Of a DNA stretch of 64,000 nt, positions 1 to 9,410 are shown piece by piece (the stretch's first letter is position 1; every line of letters starts with the position of its first letter). The notes beneath the pieces are model-generated. The model had not been told where the DNA came from and searched no databases. It worked only from the letters and a program-made list of their open reading frames with translations. The DNA lies in assembly GCA_021785795.1 (NCBI GenBank), contig JAJYEK010000003.1:1-64000 (forward strand), written 5' to 3'. Source of the DNA: Pseudomonadota bacterium (GTDB taxonomy: Bacteria > Pseudomonadota > Gammaproteobacteria > Acidiferrobacterales > UBA6901). The position numbers and the translations under genes were made by a program.

Positions 1-156
1 AAGCGCATCGTATTTGGACGAGATCACCTTCAACTACTTAAGAGGTGCTACTCAGGCCCGATCGGTCCCCGAGGGCCGGATTTCACTCATGGCGCTTTTA
101 TGCTGCTTGCCTGAGATATACGCGATCTTGAGGCAGCGCGTAAGTCATTGAATTAG

Positions 157-232
<76 letters not shown>

Positions 233-607
233 TAGGCGGAAGTGGGCGCATTATAGTGAACTCCCGGGAGATTGTAAAAACAGCCCGCTCCCGGGCGACG
301 TGCGTGCCTTGCCAGATCGTTGCGGCATGTTGCCCAGTGCAAGTGGATCCCGAGTTCCTTGCGGCTGGTCTGGGTGGTGCGGGATTTTCCACCGGTATCT
401 CCAGAAAGCGTGCTCAGGGTCGGCGTGACCACACAGAATCCTTGCGTTTCGTGCGGTCATGGTGGCATTCATGGTGGCATGTGGATGGCCGGTTGTGCCC
501 ATACAGGTATAGAATGACACGTGGGCGGAGGTTACGTGGCATCTTTCAGTCTTCGCGGCAGCGAATCGATCGCTACGCAATCTTTTCCGGCCTTCCTCGG
601 CAAAATA
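233..607. other. Intergenic stretch between tRNA-Phe and the radical SAM gene
   Basis: Several overlapping short frames exist on both strands but none resembles a known protein or has a convincing ribosome site. The tRNA-Phe promoter must lie just to the right of 232, read leftwards. No gene is supported here. Confidence 0.6.
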
Positions 608-1996
608 ATGAAAGTCGTTCTGATCAGTCCTTACGAACTTGGCCGTCAGCCATTCGGATTAGCGCACCCGGCCGCTTGGCTGGCACGCGAAGGCTGTAGC
701 GTCTTCTGTCTGGATCTGTCCTTGCAGACGCTCGGCTCAGATGTCATTGCCAACGCCGATTTGGTTGCCGTCTATGTCGGCATGCATACGGCCACGCGCA
801 TTGCTGCGGGTGCCATTCCCCGCATTCGTGCAATTGCGCCGACGGCGCGTCTATGCGTGTACGGCCTTTATGCGCCGATGAATGCGGATTTTCTGCGTAC
901 ACTGGGAGTGGAGACGATACTTGGCGGTGAATTCGAGCCAGGGCTCAAATCTCTGGTGGCGCGAATACGGGCGGGAGACGGTCGGATCCAGTCAGAACCG
1001 GTCGTTAGTCTTGCCAAAATTGAGTTTTTCCCGCCTGATCGTACCGGACTCCCGCCGCTCGGCCGCTATGCACATCTCCAGATTCCAGGTGATGGCAATC
1101 GGGTGACCGGGTTCGTCGAAGCGAGCCGTGGTTGCAAGCATCTGTGTCGGCACTGTCCAGTGGTGCCGGTATACGAAGGGCGTTTTCGCATCGTGCCCGT
1201 CGATGTGGTGATGGCGGACGTCCGGCAGCAGGTTGCAGCCGGTGCACAGCACATCTCCTTTGGGGATCCGGATTTCCTCAATGGCCCTACGCATGCCTTG
1301 AGAGTGGTGCGGGCGCTACATGAGGAATTTCCCAAAATTACCTACGACGTGACGATCAAGGTGCAACACCTGCTTGAGCGTGCCGATTTCATGCCGGTCC
1401 TCAAGGAAACGGGCTGCCTTTTCATCACGAGCGCCGTGGAGTCGGTTGATGACCGTATTCTGGAACATCTCGCCAAGAACCATACAAGCCAAGATTTCGA
1501 TCATGCGGTTGCGCTTTTGCGCGAGGTAGGCATTGCGCTTGCCCCAACTTTTGTTCCTTTTACGCCATGGACTACGTTGAATGGCTACCTCGACATGCTT
1601 CGGCGCCTCGTCGACCTGCAGCTGGTCGAGAGCGTACCGCCAATCCAGCTTGCCATCCGCTTGCTAATTCCAGAAGGATCCTATCTTCTTAATTTGCCGG
1701 GGTTCCGGGAGCAGATCGCGCCGTTCGATGCGCGTACGCTGGGGTATCCCTGGAAAAGCCCGGATGAACGTGTCGATGCACTGCAGAGGGAGGTACAGAA
1801 CCTGGTTGCCGAAGGCGAGCGTCTCGGAATGACGCGAGGAGAGCTCTTTGCGCGCATATGGCGTGCAGCCCATGACGCCGCCGGTGAAGCTGTTCCCATG
1901 CTGCCGGCGAATAGTTTGGGGCAGGCGATACCGCACATGTCCGAGCCTTGGTACTGTTGTGCCGAGCCTACGGAACAGCAGCTGCAAAGCTTCTGA
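608..1996 (+). CDS. CUAEP/CCAEP-tail radical SAM protein (cysteine form)
   Basis: The product is a 462-residue radical SAM enzyme of unknown substrate. Residues 1-140 look like a Rossmann, B12-binding-like domain. The [4Fe-4S] motif CKHLCRHC supplies C176, C180 and C183. The C-terminus reads WYCCAEPTEQQ, the hallmark of the family in which this tail is either CUAEP, with selenocysteine, or CCAEP. This copy is the all-cysteine form. I chose the ATG at 608 because family members begin with a sequence like MKVVLISPYELG; an in-frame GTG at 521 would add 29 residues with no similarity. There is no clear Shine-Dalgarno site. It stands alone, between tRNA-Phe and a gene-free stretch. The family assignment is recalled from established classification; the function is not known. 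Confidence 0.88.
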   Translation: MKVVLISPYELGRQPFGLAHPAAWLAREGCSVFCLDLSLQTLGSDVIANADLVAVYVGMHTATRIAAGAIPRIRAIAPTARLCVYGLYAPMNADFLRTLGVETILGGEFEPGLKSLVARIRAGDGRIQSEPVVSLAKIEFFPPDRTGLPPLGRYAHLQIPGDGNRVTGFVEASRGCKHLCRHCPVVPVYEGRFRIVPVDVVMADVRQQVAAGAQHISFGDPDFLNGPTHALRVVRALHEEFPKITYDVTIKVQHLLERADFMPVLKETGCLFITSAVESVDDRILEHLAKNHTSQDFDHAVALLREVGIALAPTFVPFTPWTTLNGYLDMLRRLVDLQLVESVPPIQLAIRLLIPEGSYLLNLPGFREQIAPFDARTLGYPWKSPDERVDALQREVQNLVAEGERLGMTRGELFARIWRAAHDAAGEAVPMLPANSLGQAIPHMSEPWYCCAEPTEQQLQSF

Positions 1997-3681
1997 CGGC
2001 GGGCCATTGCCAAAGCCCGGTGTGGCAACGTTCCGGCCTTGCACTGTGGCCACGATGCAACGAGGCGATGCAACTGGAACCATGACTTTGTAAGTTGGCT
2101 GTTCAGCGGAGAACGCCAAGGCAGAGGCGGCGCTTGATGTCGTGCGTACCTTGGCGCGTTGCGGCGTTTGCGCGAGCTTTGGTTCGCAGCCGATTCCGGG
2201 TAAGTGGGCTGTAATTCAACAGGAAAATGCTCGCATTTGAGGCCTAAAGGAAACTCGTGAAATCCGCCACGCACGCAATTTCTTGCGGTGCGAGCCCTCG
2301 TCATACCTAGTGTCACGCAGCGGGCGCGGTAGCTTTGCGACAAATAGCCCAATCGTCGTAATATCGTGCGTTAGCTGCCGCTGCTTTCGTTCAACTGGAG
2401 ATCCATTTGACCCTTGTCGCGCATTCTTGGGAGTGTTGCCGCAGCCTCTTGTAATCCGAATGGCAAAGAGTATGCAAAAGAAGGCGCGTAAAAATGGATA
2501 AGGTATCCAGTGTCCGAAGAAGGCCGATGCTGGCCCGGACGCGACAGCCCTTGGGCCGATGAAGCGTTAGATCCGCGAATCCGCAGGTGCCGCGGGGTGG
2601 TCTTGGACAGCCGGAGGATCCTAAGCAGAGAAGCAGTTCTGGATAGAGGTCAACGCCAACAAAGGCGACGGAACCGCCCGATAGGACTTGCGTTTGTGGT
2701 CAAACCAGCAGCAGAAAACGGGAGAGGTGCCGTGCGTATTCGCTTTGCGTACTTTACCGCCGCAGGCGGCGGTTGTGCGCGAGGCCGGCGGAGGTTTGGC
2801 TTTTGACGTACCGCACATACGGCCCAATTGACACCGGCTCATCATCAGGGCCTGAGTGGTGCTTTGAGAGCTCACGGGGATGGAACGCGCTTTGCCAACC
2901 CTTTGCTGTGCGCGACATGCCATCAGAACGTCGTTGTTCGTGCATGCCAGATCTTAGCGCTCCTGAAGCGGTGGACCAGCGCACAGTAGCGGGACGCGGT
3001 TTCGGAGCGGTGTGTATTTTGCCCGGCATCACGGTCGGGTGGCTGATGCTTAACACACAAGACTGCTCGGCAGGGCACTTTCGATTCGAACGGCCCTGTT
3101 GGCTGAACACGCTTCTCCATCGCCGTGCTCCATCGTTTTAGGCAGATTCTCTGCCCGGCAAAGTGCATAACACGCCGGCGATGCCTGCCGCCGAATTCGG
3201 CGGCTTCGCCTAGCAGCTGGCGGAGGGCGAAGTGAAGCTCCTGCGTATCTGCCTTGTGTGTATTTAAACGGCAGGCGTACGGATGTCTGGCCGAGTCCTC
3301 TTCGAACCGGAGCGGCTGGCCCTTGGCGTGAATATCGCATATTGGTGTGGCCGGCAGGCATCGGATTGCGGGACACCGGCTTGTCATTGCGGAACGGGAC
3401 GTCACGACGAGGCGCTTGGATGTCAGCGGGCTCAAGGTGCCAAGAAATCAGTATTCCGGGAAGAATTCCAACACAAGGGAAGCTCATCGTTGTCTGTCAG
3501 CGTACAGCCTGACACCAAAAGTGACGGGTGGCTGCTCGACGATTCAAGTCATATGACCAGGGTGAATAAGCCATGTTGACGTCCGGAATCAGCTGCTCCT
3601 TCAGCGAGGTGGCAGCATTTGGAGCGATTTTCTGCGCGCCGCCGGGCATGCTGAACTAATGAAGGCAAGCTGGATTTCCGC
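1997..3681. other. 1.7 kb with no supportable gene
   Basis: Many short frames overlap on both strands, the longest about 170 codons. Their translations are rich in Arg, Ser, Pro and Cys, as expected for out-of-frame GC-rich DNA, and none matches a family I recognise. No tRNA, CRISPR or insertion-sequence ends were seen. The stretch could be decayed mobile DNA flanking the sulfur genes, but no transposase remnant could be identified. Confidence 0.5.
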
Positions 3682-5238
3682 ATGGTCCTTTTGCTCTTGA
3701 TATACACCGGATTGCTTGTTTATCTCGGGCGTCTCGGGCGCCGGAAGGCAGCCAATCTGGATTTCATAACGGGTGGACGCCAGTTCACCGCCAAGCAAGT
3801 CTTTTTCATGATCAGCGCGCTTTGGTGTTCTTGGATATTCATCGTGGAAGTTGAAAGCGCCTACCTGTTCGGAATCTCCGCCATTTGGTTTGGCATAGGT
3901 GTCGGAATCATGGCCATAGCCGGCGGTGTCTTGCTGAACTCGCCGTTCTCCAAGTTAACTTACGTAACGAACAGCGGGATCCTGGGCGAGCGTTTCGGTA
4001 CGCTCGCGGGCAGCATTACCGGCGTAGTTCTCAGTATTACCTTTCCTATATTCGCCATGTCCAACGTGTTGGCGGCCGCAGCGTTTATCGAGGCCGTCAT
4101 GGGGTGGAAGCTCCTGGTTACGCTAGTGGGAACGGTTGTGGTGATGCTGTCCTATATCCTGTACGGGGGAATATGGGCATTGGCGTACGTACAGATTGCC
4201 AATTTTGTCATTATCTCCGTGGGGCTATTGGTCGGAGCGGTGTTTGCGGTCCATGCGATTCCAATCACGACGGCCGCCAGCCTGCTGCCTGCACGGTATG
4301 TCAAATGGAACGGCGTCGGATTATCGACGATTCTGGTTTGGATATTTTCCGACCTACTGGCTGTCGTTAGCGCACAGGCCGAATTCCAAATCCTGATGGC
4401 TGCATCCGACCGACAAATCGCGCGCAGAGGTTTACGATGGGCCATGGTATCGGTCGGGATGTTTTCGGTGCTGTCCGCTGTAATCGGCATATGTGTCAGG
4501 GCGGCAACCGCTAACGGACATTTGCGAGGAATTCTCGCGTTCCCCGAGTTTTTCTTGCGCTATACCCCGAAAGGTGTTGCGACCGCTATGGCGCTCGCGG
4601 TATGGGCTTCCGCGCTTGCTTGGTCAGCCCCGCTTATGTTTTCAGGAGCTTCGAGCATGGGGGCTGACGTAATTAATCCGCTCCTTGGCAGCAAGATCGG
4701 CAGTCGGGCAAAACTCTGCGTCCAAATCTGTTTGCCGATACAGGCAATGTTGGTCGTATCTTACGCGCTGGCAAGGCCGGACCATCTTGCATGGTGGCAG
4801 ATGTTTTCATTAACCATCAGAAATGGCGCGATTTTCGCTCCAACCATTGCGCTGCTGGCATGGCCGGTTGTGGATAAGGGCGCTGCAATCATATCCATGA
4901 GTCTGGGGAGCGGGAGCGGCCTGTTGTGGAACGTGCTGGGCAGTTTTTCCACACGCCACTTTGTCCTGGGGATCGATCCCGTTTGGGTCGGAGCGATTGT
5001 CGGAATCGTCAGCCTTGTAGTCGCAACGCTCCTATTGGGTATTGGCTCCTACCGCGTCAATTTTTCGGCTGCCAATAGCCGGTTTGGTTGGCTGTCAATG
5101 GCCACAATGGCCGGGTGTGGCATGCTCGTGGCCAGCGGGCAGGAGCCGCACTCTATCGCGGGACCATTGGTGCTTACTGTAGCCCTGTCGGTGTTGGGGT
5201 TGTGCGCTCTCGTTGTGCAAAAGCATGATATAATTTAA
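3682..5238 (+). CDS. Sodium:solute symporter (SSS) family protein
   Basis: The product is 518 residues and almost wholly hydrophobic, with about 13 predicted membrane spans, matching the length and layout of the SSS family. A GGR motif at about residues 31-33 follows the first span, as in pantothenate, proline and carboxylate symporters. The middle carries the segment QAEFQILMAASDRQIARRG, the usual cytoplasmic loop. It probably couples sodium or proton flow to uptake of a small organic or inorganic solute; the substrate cannot be read from the sequence. The ATG at 3682 is the first usual start after a stop at 3652, with only a CTG at 3670 as alternative. A TetR-type regulator follows 87 bases downstream on the same strand. 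Confidence 0.8.
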   Translation: MVLLLLIYTGLLVYLGRLGRRKAANLDFITGGRQFTAKQVFFMISALWCSWIFIVEVESAYLFGISAIWFGIGVGIMAIAGGVLLNSPFSKLTYVTNSGILGERFGTLAGSITGVVLSITFPIFAMSNVLAAAAFIEAVMGWKLLVTLVGTVVVMLSYILYGGIWALAYVQIANFVIISVGLLVGAVFAVHAIPITTAASLLPARYVKWNGVGLSTILVWIFSDLLAVVSAQAEFQILMAASDRQIARRGLRWAMVSVGMFSVLSAVIGICVRAATANGHLRGILAFPEFFLRYTPKGVATAMALAVWASALAWSAPLMFSGASSMGADVINPLLGSKIGSRAKLCVQICLPIQAMLVVSYALARPDHLAWWQMFSLTIRNGAIFAPTIALLAWPVVDKGAAIISMSLGSGSGLLWNVLGSFSTRHFVLGIDPVWVGAIVGIVSLVVATLLLGIGSYRVNFSAANSRFGWLSMATMAGCGMLVASGQEPHSIAGPLVLTVALSVLGLCALVVQKHDII

Positions 5239-5325
5239 ATATGAAAATGGGTGTTTTTCGATGGTGGTTAAGGCCAATGCATTGCGGAGAGACGATATAA
5301 TTCGCGGGAGTGGGGGGTAATCCTT

Positions 5326-5931
5326 ATGCGGGCAGCACAAAAGAAGATCCAGGAAATCGTAGATTCGCGGCCTGCTCGTTCGCGCGTGCTTGATGCCGCA
5401 ATAAGGTTGTTTGTGCACAAAGGCTACTTTAATACCTCGATCCAGGATATTGTGCAGGAGGCGGGCGTCAGCATCGGCTCCATATACCATTATTTCGGCG
5501 ACAAGGAAGGAATCGCAAAGGCCCTATATGTCACGTACATCGACCGGATGAGTCGCGAGATGGCCGATATCAATGGAAGTCATACCGCCCTGCGTGAACG
5601 GTCCAGGGCGGTCATCAAGCTTTTGTTCCAACTGACAGAACAGGAACCAGAGGCCATTGCCTTTATGCTAGGCGCCAAGCTTCAGGAATTCCTTCCGGAC
5701 GAGACGCCCGTGTGTTCCGCCAAGCCCTTCGAGCTGATGAGAAATATGGTCAAGGAGGGCATGGCCAATGGAGAGATTCGGGAGCTCTCGCTGATGGTCG
5801 CAGTTTCAGCCCTCTTCGGCGGAGCGCTGCGTATGATCCATCACAGGCTTGAGGGCCGCATCAAGGAACAGCTTTATCGTCATGAGAAGGAAATCTGGGA
5901 ATGCGGCTGGCGGGCAGTAGCCAAGTCATAG
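5326..5931 (+). CDS. TetR/AcrR family transcriptional regulator
   Basis: The product is 201 residues. Residues 18-65 form the TetR helix-turn-helix, with the typical recognition segment GVSIGSIYHYFGDKEGI. The rest is an all-helical ligand-binding and dimerisation domain with no recognisable ligand class. A purine-rich Shine-Dalgarno tract (GGGGGG) lies about 8 bases before the ATG and a TATAAT box at 5296-5301. It follows the SSS transporter and faces soxB tail to tail. TetR proteins usually bind palindromes with half-sites like GAACGA, and two such palindromes sit at 10031 and 10305 in front of the DsrE-like genes. That this protein binds them is inference; no such palindrome is seen in its own promoter. 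Confidence 0.9.
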   Translation: MRAAQKKIQEIVDSRPARSRVLDAAIRLFVHKGYFNTSIQDIVQEAGVSIGSIYHYFGDKEGIAKALYVTYIDRMSREMADINGSHTALRERSRAVIKLLFQLTEQEPEAIAFMLGAKLQEFLPDETPVCSAKPFELMRNMVKEGMANGEIRELSLMVAVSALFGGALRMIHHRLEGRIKEQLYRHEKEIWECGWRAVAKS

Positions 5932-6148
5932 CGCGCCAGCGTAGTCCCGTGTATTTGATCGCGGTGTTTCGGCTCCTGATCGGAATCCTATTTACATCGT
6001 ACAGCCGTCCTTGATGCAAAGAAGGCGCGATCGCGCACGGATCGTGCTGCGATCATACTGTATCTTCGCTCAGCACCTCACTGGAGTACCGGCAGGTGCC
6101 ACATGCGGCACTACTCCACGCGCAGCATGTGTAAACATAGGCACTTGA

Positions 6149-6171
6149 GCCGGCCGCGGACAGCGGCCGGC
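6149..6171 (-). terminator. GC-rich hairpin after soxB
   Basis: A perfect 9-bp stem GCCGGCCGC/GCGGCCGGC with a 5-base loop (GGACA) begins 7 bases beyond the soxB stop codon on the minus strand. There is no clear T-run after it, so it may pause transcription or protect the mRNA end rather than act as a classical intrinsic terminator. Confidence 0.45.
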
Positions 6172-6177
6172 ATAGTG

Positions 6178-7905
6178 TCATAGCTGGTATTTCTTTGGGT
6201 ACGCGATACCGTGGTTATTGCGCATATTGGAAGTGAGCCGCGGCAGGTCCATCCGGTCCACACGTACGTGTTTTTGTGCGCGAAGCCAGTTTGAGAACAC
6301 CTCCCACACCGGCTTTCCTTCGACCCGCTGCATGGATGCCCATCCTGCAACCTTGTATTTCTTGTTAGGCAGCATTTGCTTGCCGCCAAGCATCATGTCG
6401 CTGCAGCGATGATAAATGGTTTCATCAGGGTTGAATGTATACTGGATATTCCCAACGCGGATCATGTCGCCGCCCTGAACATAGTAGGGGTCCTTGTTGA
6501 AGATGTTGTCCCCCACCTGTTCCATGATGTTCTTGATTTGCGTTCCTGTAAACTCCGATACCGTAACGTTAGGGTAGGTTATGGCTGTCTGCGCCATCAC
6601 GTCCTCCATGGTAATTGTCTCGCCTGGCAGCTTGCAGTAGCCCCAGCGGAATCCTGGAGAAAATGCGGCCTCGCAGTCCATCTCTTCGATCAAAGCATTG
6701 CACAGGATCTGGTCAAACGTCCCGTTGAAGTTGTCTCGCCTATACAGAAGGCTCTCTGTGGTAGCCAGCGGTTCTGACAGCTTCTCGAGGTACGGGGCAC
6801 GTGCCTGTTGGATATAGGATTCCATCTCCGGATCTGCGGGTATCATGTTGGATATCACCGGCAGATAGTGGAAGCGCCAGCCGTTGAGCTTTCCCTTTCC
6901 AACATCGAGGTCAAATCTGGCAAGAATCTTCCCGTTTGTGCTGGTGTTTATCACCAGCGTTTCGCCTATCTTGACGGGGCGAGGTCCCATGATTTCATGA
7001 GTGTGTCCGCCGAATATGATATCAATGCCGGTAACGAGAGAAGCCAGTTTTTTGTCGACGTTTGCCCCGTTGTGCGAGAGCACAACCACGACATCTGCCT
7101 TGTGTTTCTGGCGGCACTCGTCGACCATCTTCTGCATATGGGCGGTGTGAATGCCGAATTCCCAATTAGGAATCATGTACGCTGGATTAGCGATAGGTGT
7201 AAATGGGAAGGCCTGCCCAATAATCGCCACCTTTCTGCCACCTGCCTCGTGAATCGCATAAGGTTGAAAGACCGGATCGCCCCAGGGAATGGTAAATACG
7301 TTCTGCGCCAGGAAGTTCGCCTTCAGCTTCTTTTTTATCAGATGTTCAACCCGATCCTGGCCGTACGTAAACTCCCAATGTCCGGTAAAATAGTCAACGC
7401 CGAGTAGATTCTGTGCGCCAACCATGTCGTCAGCCTGCGTCCAGAGGCTTGTGGCTGATCCCTGCCAGGAATCCCCGCCGTCAAGCAGAATAGCCCTCGA
7501 TCCCAAGTGATCTCGATAGCGTTTGACAAGACTCGCGATGTGCGCGTATCCGCCGATTTTGCCGTACTTGTTGGCCATCGTGTCAAAGTCCAGGCACGAA
7601 AGCGCATACCCCTCTGGGCTATCTGCTGCCACGCCATAGTATTCGAGCTTCCACTTGCCCACTATGTGTGGTGTCTTGTTCCGCTCTTTGCCAACGCCAA
7701 TGTTGACTCCCGGCTCACGCCACCATACCGGTAGCAGCTGCGCGTGAGAATCAGTCATGTGCAATAGTGTGACGTTGCCGTAATCCGGAATCTCATACGG
7801 GTCGCCATCTGCACCCCACCCGGCTCTAATGGCTCCGGGGGAAAAAAACCCCGCCAAACCGGCCACCCCGATCAACTGAAGGAAATCGCGCCTCGTTAAG
7901 TTCAT
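6178..7905 (-). CDS. soxB: Thiosulfohydrolase SoxB
   Basis: SoxB is the periplasmic di-manganese enzyme that hydrolyses the terminal sulfone from SoxY-bound S-thiosulfonate, releasing sulfate. The 575-residue product begins MNLTRRDFLQ, a twin-arginine signal followed by a hydrophobic stretch. The metallophosphatase motifs are present: MTDSHAQL (D52, H54), GGDSWQGS, GHWEFTYG (the SoxB form of the GNHE box), LSHNGAN and GGHTHEI. The C-terminal 5'-nucleotidase domain follows. The ATG at 7905 has AGGAGA upstream; an in-frame ATG at 7929 would displace the Tat signal. soxZ and soxY lie upstream on the same strand across a 489-base gap, where soxA and soxX often sit in other bacteria but are absent here. 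Confidence 0.97.
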   Translation of the reverse strand: MNLTRRDFLQLIGVAGLAGFFSPGAIRAGWGADGDPYEIPDYGNVTLLHMTDSHAQLLPVWWREPGVNIGVGKERNKTPHIVGKWKLEYYGVAADSPEGYALSCLDFDTMANKYGKIGGYAHIASLVKRYRDHLGSRAILLDGGDSWQGSATSLWTQADDMVGAQNLLGVDYFTGHWEFTYGQDRVEHLIKKKLKANFLAQNVFTIPWGDPVFQPYAIHEAGGRKVAIIGQAFPFTPIANPAYMIPNWEFGIHTAHMQKMVDECRQKHKADVVVVLSHNGANVDKKLASLVTGIDIIFGGHTHEIMGPRPVKIGETLVINTSTNGKILARFDLDVGKGKLNGWRFHYLPVISNMIPADPEMESYIQQARAPYLEKLSEPLATTESLLYRRDNFNGTFDQILCNALIEEMDCEAAFSPGFRWGYCKLPGETITMEDVMAQTAITYPNVTVSEFTGTQIKNIMEQVGDNIFNKDPYYVQGGDMIRVGNIQYTFNPDETIYHRCSDMMLGGKQMLPNKKYKVAGWASMQRVEGKPVWEVFSNWLRAQKHVRVDRMDLPRLTSNMRNNHGIAYPKKYQL

Positions 7906-8394
7906 TCGTCTCTCCTGCGTCTGATGCAAGTGCAGCGTCTCAAGTCGCCTGCCGCTTCATGTTTGATGCCGGCGCACAACCCCAGGTTAGCCACTTCATA
8001 GCCTGTCGCAGACCGCGTTCGCCGGTAACCGCATCCAGGACGGTCCGTGCCGAGACGATCGACCGCGAGCTGTGCGGGCCGCTTTGGGTACGGTGCCGAA
8101 CGCAGACGCTGGATTGCCGGTTTCGGACATCCGGAAAGCAACTCCCACAGAGAAAATTTCTCAATTTTCGGAGGATGCGTCGCGACGGGTGCCCGTCGCA
8201 CCCGCCTCACCACAGCCCATCGTCAAATACCCTGGCCTGCGCCCTGATCCGGTTCTGGTCAGGCGCAACCGGCCCGCAGTTCCAGTCGGCGCGGTAGTCC
8301 CTGGCCGCTTTTAGAAGGCGTGGGCGCCAATTTCAGACCTGCAGTGCTCGGGCGAGCGGTTCTGATCCCGAACCCAGCCTGCTAACCAAAGCAT
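7906..8394. other. Gap between soxZ and soxB without a gene
   Basis: This is the position where soxA and soxX are often found. No frame on either strand contains a CXXCH haem motif in a credible context or any SoxA/SoxX-like segment. Short frames on both strands look like chance. It may hold a separate soxB promoter; none is obvious. Confidence 0.55.
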
Positions 8395-8727
8395 TCAGGT
8401 GACGGTAATACGAGCATTCGCTGACCAACGTCCGCCCTTGTTGTCCTTCCAGACGATTTTTAGCGTTCCGCTCTGCTCGGCTCTCATCCGAAACGCCAGA
8501 TACGGGTCCTTGCTGATGGCTGTGCCAAAATCAAAGTGGGACACAGGCTTACCGTTGAACGTTACCGTCACGGTCTGAATGAAGTGGGCGGGGATGATCT
8601 GTCCCTGCTTGTTTTTCTGAAAACCTGTTGTCATCGGGCTTCGGACGAGCGAGCGCACCTCAATGATTTCGCCCTTCTTGGCGTGTGATGGCGCGCGGAT
8701 AATTGGACTGCCACTGGATGCTGACAT
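8395..8727 (-). CDS. soxZ: Thiosulfate oxidation carrier subunit SoxZ
   Basis: SoxZ forms the periplasmic SoxYZ heterodimer, in which it holds SoxY and presents it to the other Sox enzymes. The 110-residue product is the usual length and keeps the family pattern: an early KGEIIEVRSLVRSPMTTGF segment, a middle IPAHFIQTVTVTFNG strand pair and a late SGTLKIVWKDNKGG segment. Like other SoxZ proteins it lacks its own signal peptide and is expected to be exported bound to SoxY. It begins 29 bases after the soxY stop and surely shares its transcript. Confidence 0.96.
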   Translation of the reverse strand: MSASSGSPIIRAPSHAKKGEIIEVRSLVRSPMTTGFQKNKQGQIIPAHFIQTVTVTFNGKPVSHFDFGTAISKDPYLAFRMRAEQSGTLKIVWKDNKGGRWSANARITVT

Positions 8728-8756
8728 TGCTAACCCTCAAGCTAGAGTGAGTACGA

Positions 8757-9269
8757 TCAACCACCACAACCGCCGATCGTTACTTTGACGACCTTCGGCT
8801 CTGCCGCCATAAGCACGCCCTTGTTGGTCTTGGCAATTACCCGTACATGATCGGTTTTTTTCATCTTGATCCGTCCTTGGAAGTACGCCTGACCGCTGGC
8901 GGGAGTGAAGTGAAATTCGCCGGCCAAAGGATCGGGGTTGTGATCCACGAAAAGGTATATGGCCTGGATATAGTCTTGGGGTGTCATCGGATAGTCGACG
9001 GACACCGTTATCGGAACGGATCCACCGTTTTGAGCAATGGTGGGAGCGTGCAGTGTGATCTTGGATGAAACCGAGACCTTTGTGGTGCCGATACTGTCCA
9101 TCATCGCAGCGGCTAAAACGTGCTCCGAAAACGGTTTCGCCGGCCAACCCGGAACGTTATCGGCCAGGGCCTTTCCGATGCCGCCGAATGCCACCCCAGA
9201 AGCGACAGCTGTCCCTCCAAGCAAAACGGTGTGCAAAAATGTCCGCCGAGCCTTCAAATTGCTTGTCAT
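8757..9269 (-). CDS. soxY: Thiosulfate oxidation carrier protein SoxY
   Basis: SoxY is the periplasmic protein to which thiosulfate is covalently attached during Sox oxidation. The 170-residue product starts with an N-terminal ARRTFLHTVLLGG export signal of Tat-like form, with one arginine pair. It ends in exactly GGCGG, the flexible swinging arm whose cysteine carries the substrate. The immunoglobulin-like core between is complete. It is the first gene of a soxY-soxZ pair followed at a distance by soxB, with a 141-base gap to the DsrE-like gene upstream on the same strand. The GGCGG tail makes the call firm. Confidence 0.97.
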   Translation of the reverse strand: MTSNLKARRTFLHTVLLGGTAVASGVAFGGIGKALADNVPGWPAKPFSEHVLAAAMMDSIGTTKVSVSSKITLHAPTIAQNGGSVPITVSVDYPMTPQDYIQAIYLFVDHNPDPLAGEFHFTPASGQAYFQGRIKMKKTDHVRVIAKTNKGVLMAAEPKVVKVTIGGCGG

Positions 9270-9410
9270 ATGTTAGTTGCTCCTACCTAGTCCCCATCGA
9301 ATAGACGCGCCCGGCAGAAGGAACCCAATGCCCCAAGCGCCCCTGCCGGATGCTGTCCCATACCACCGACGCTACGCTGGCCGACTCTCGCCCGAGCCAG
9401 GTCGGTATTC

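Noticed and set aside
1681..2352. 223-codon minus-strand frame over the end of the radical SAM gene
   Set aside because: Arg/Ser/Cys-rich, partly antisense to a clear gene, with no similarity to known proteins.
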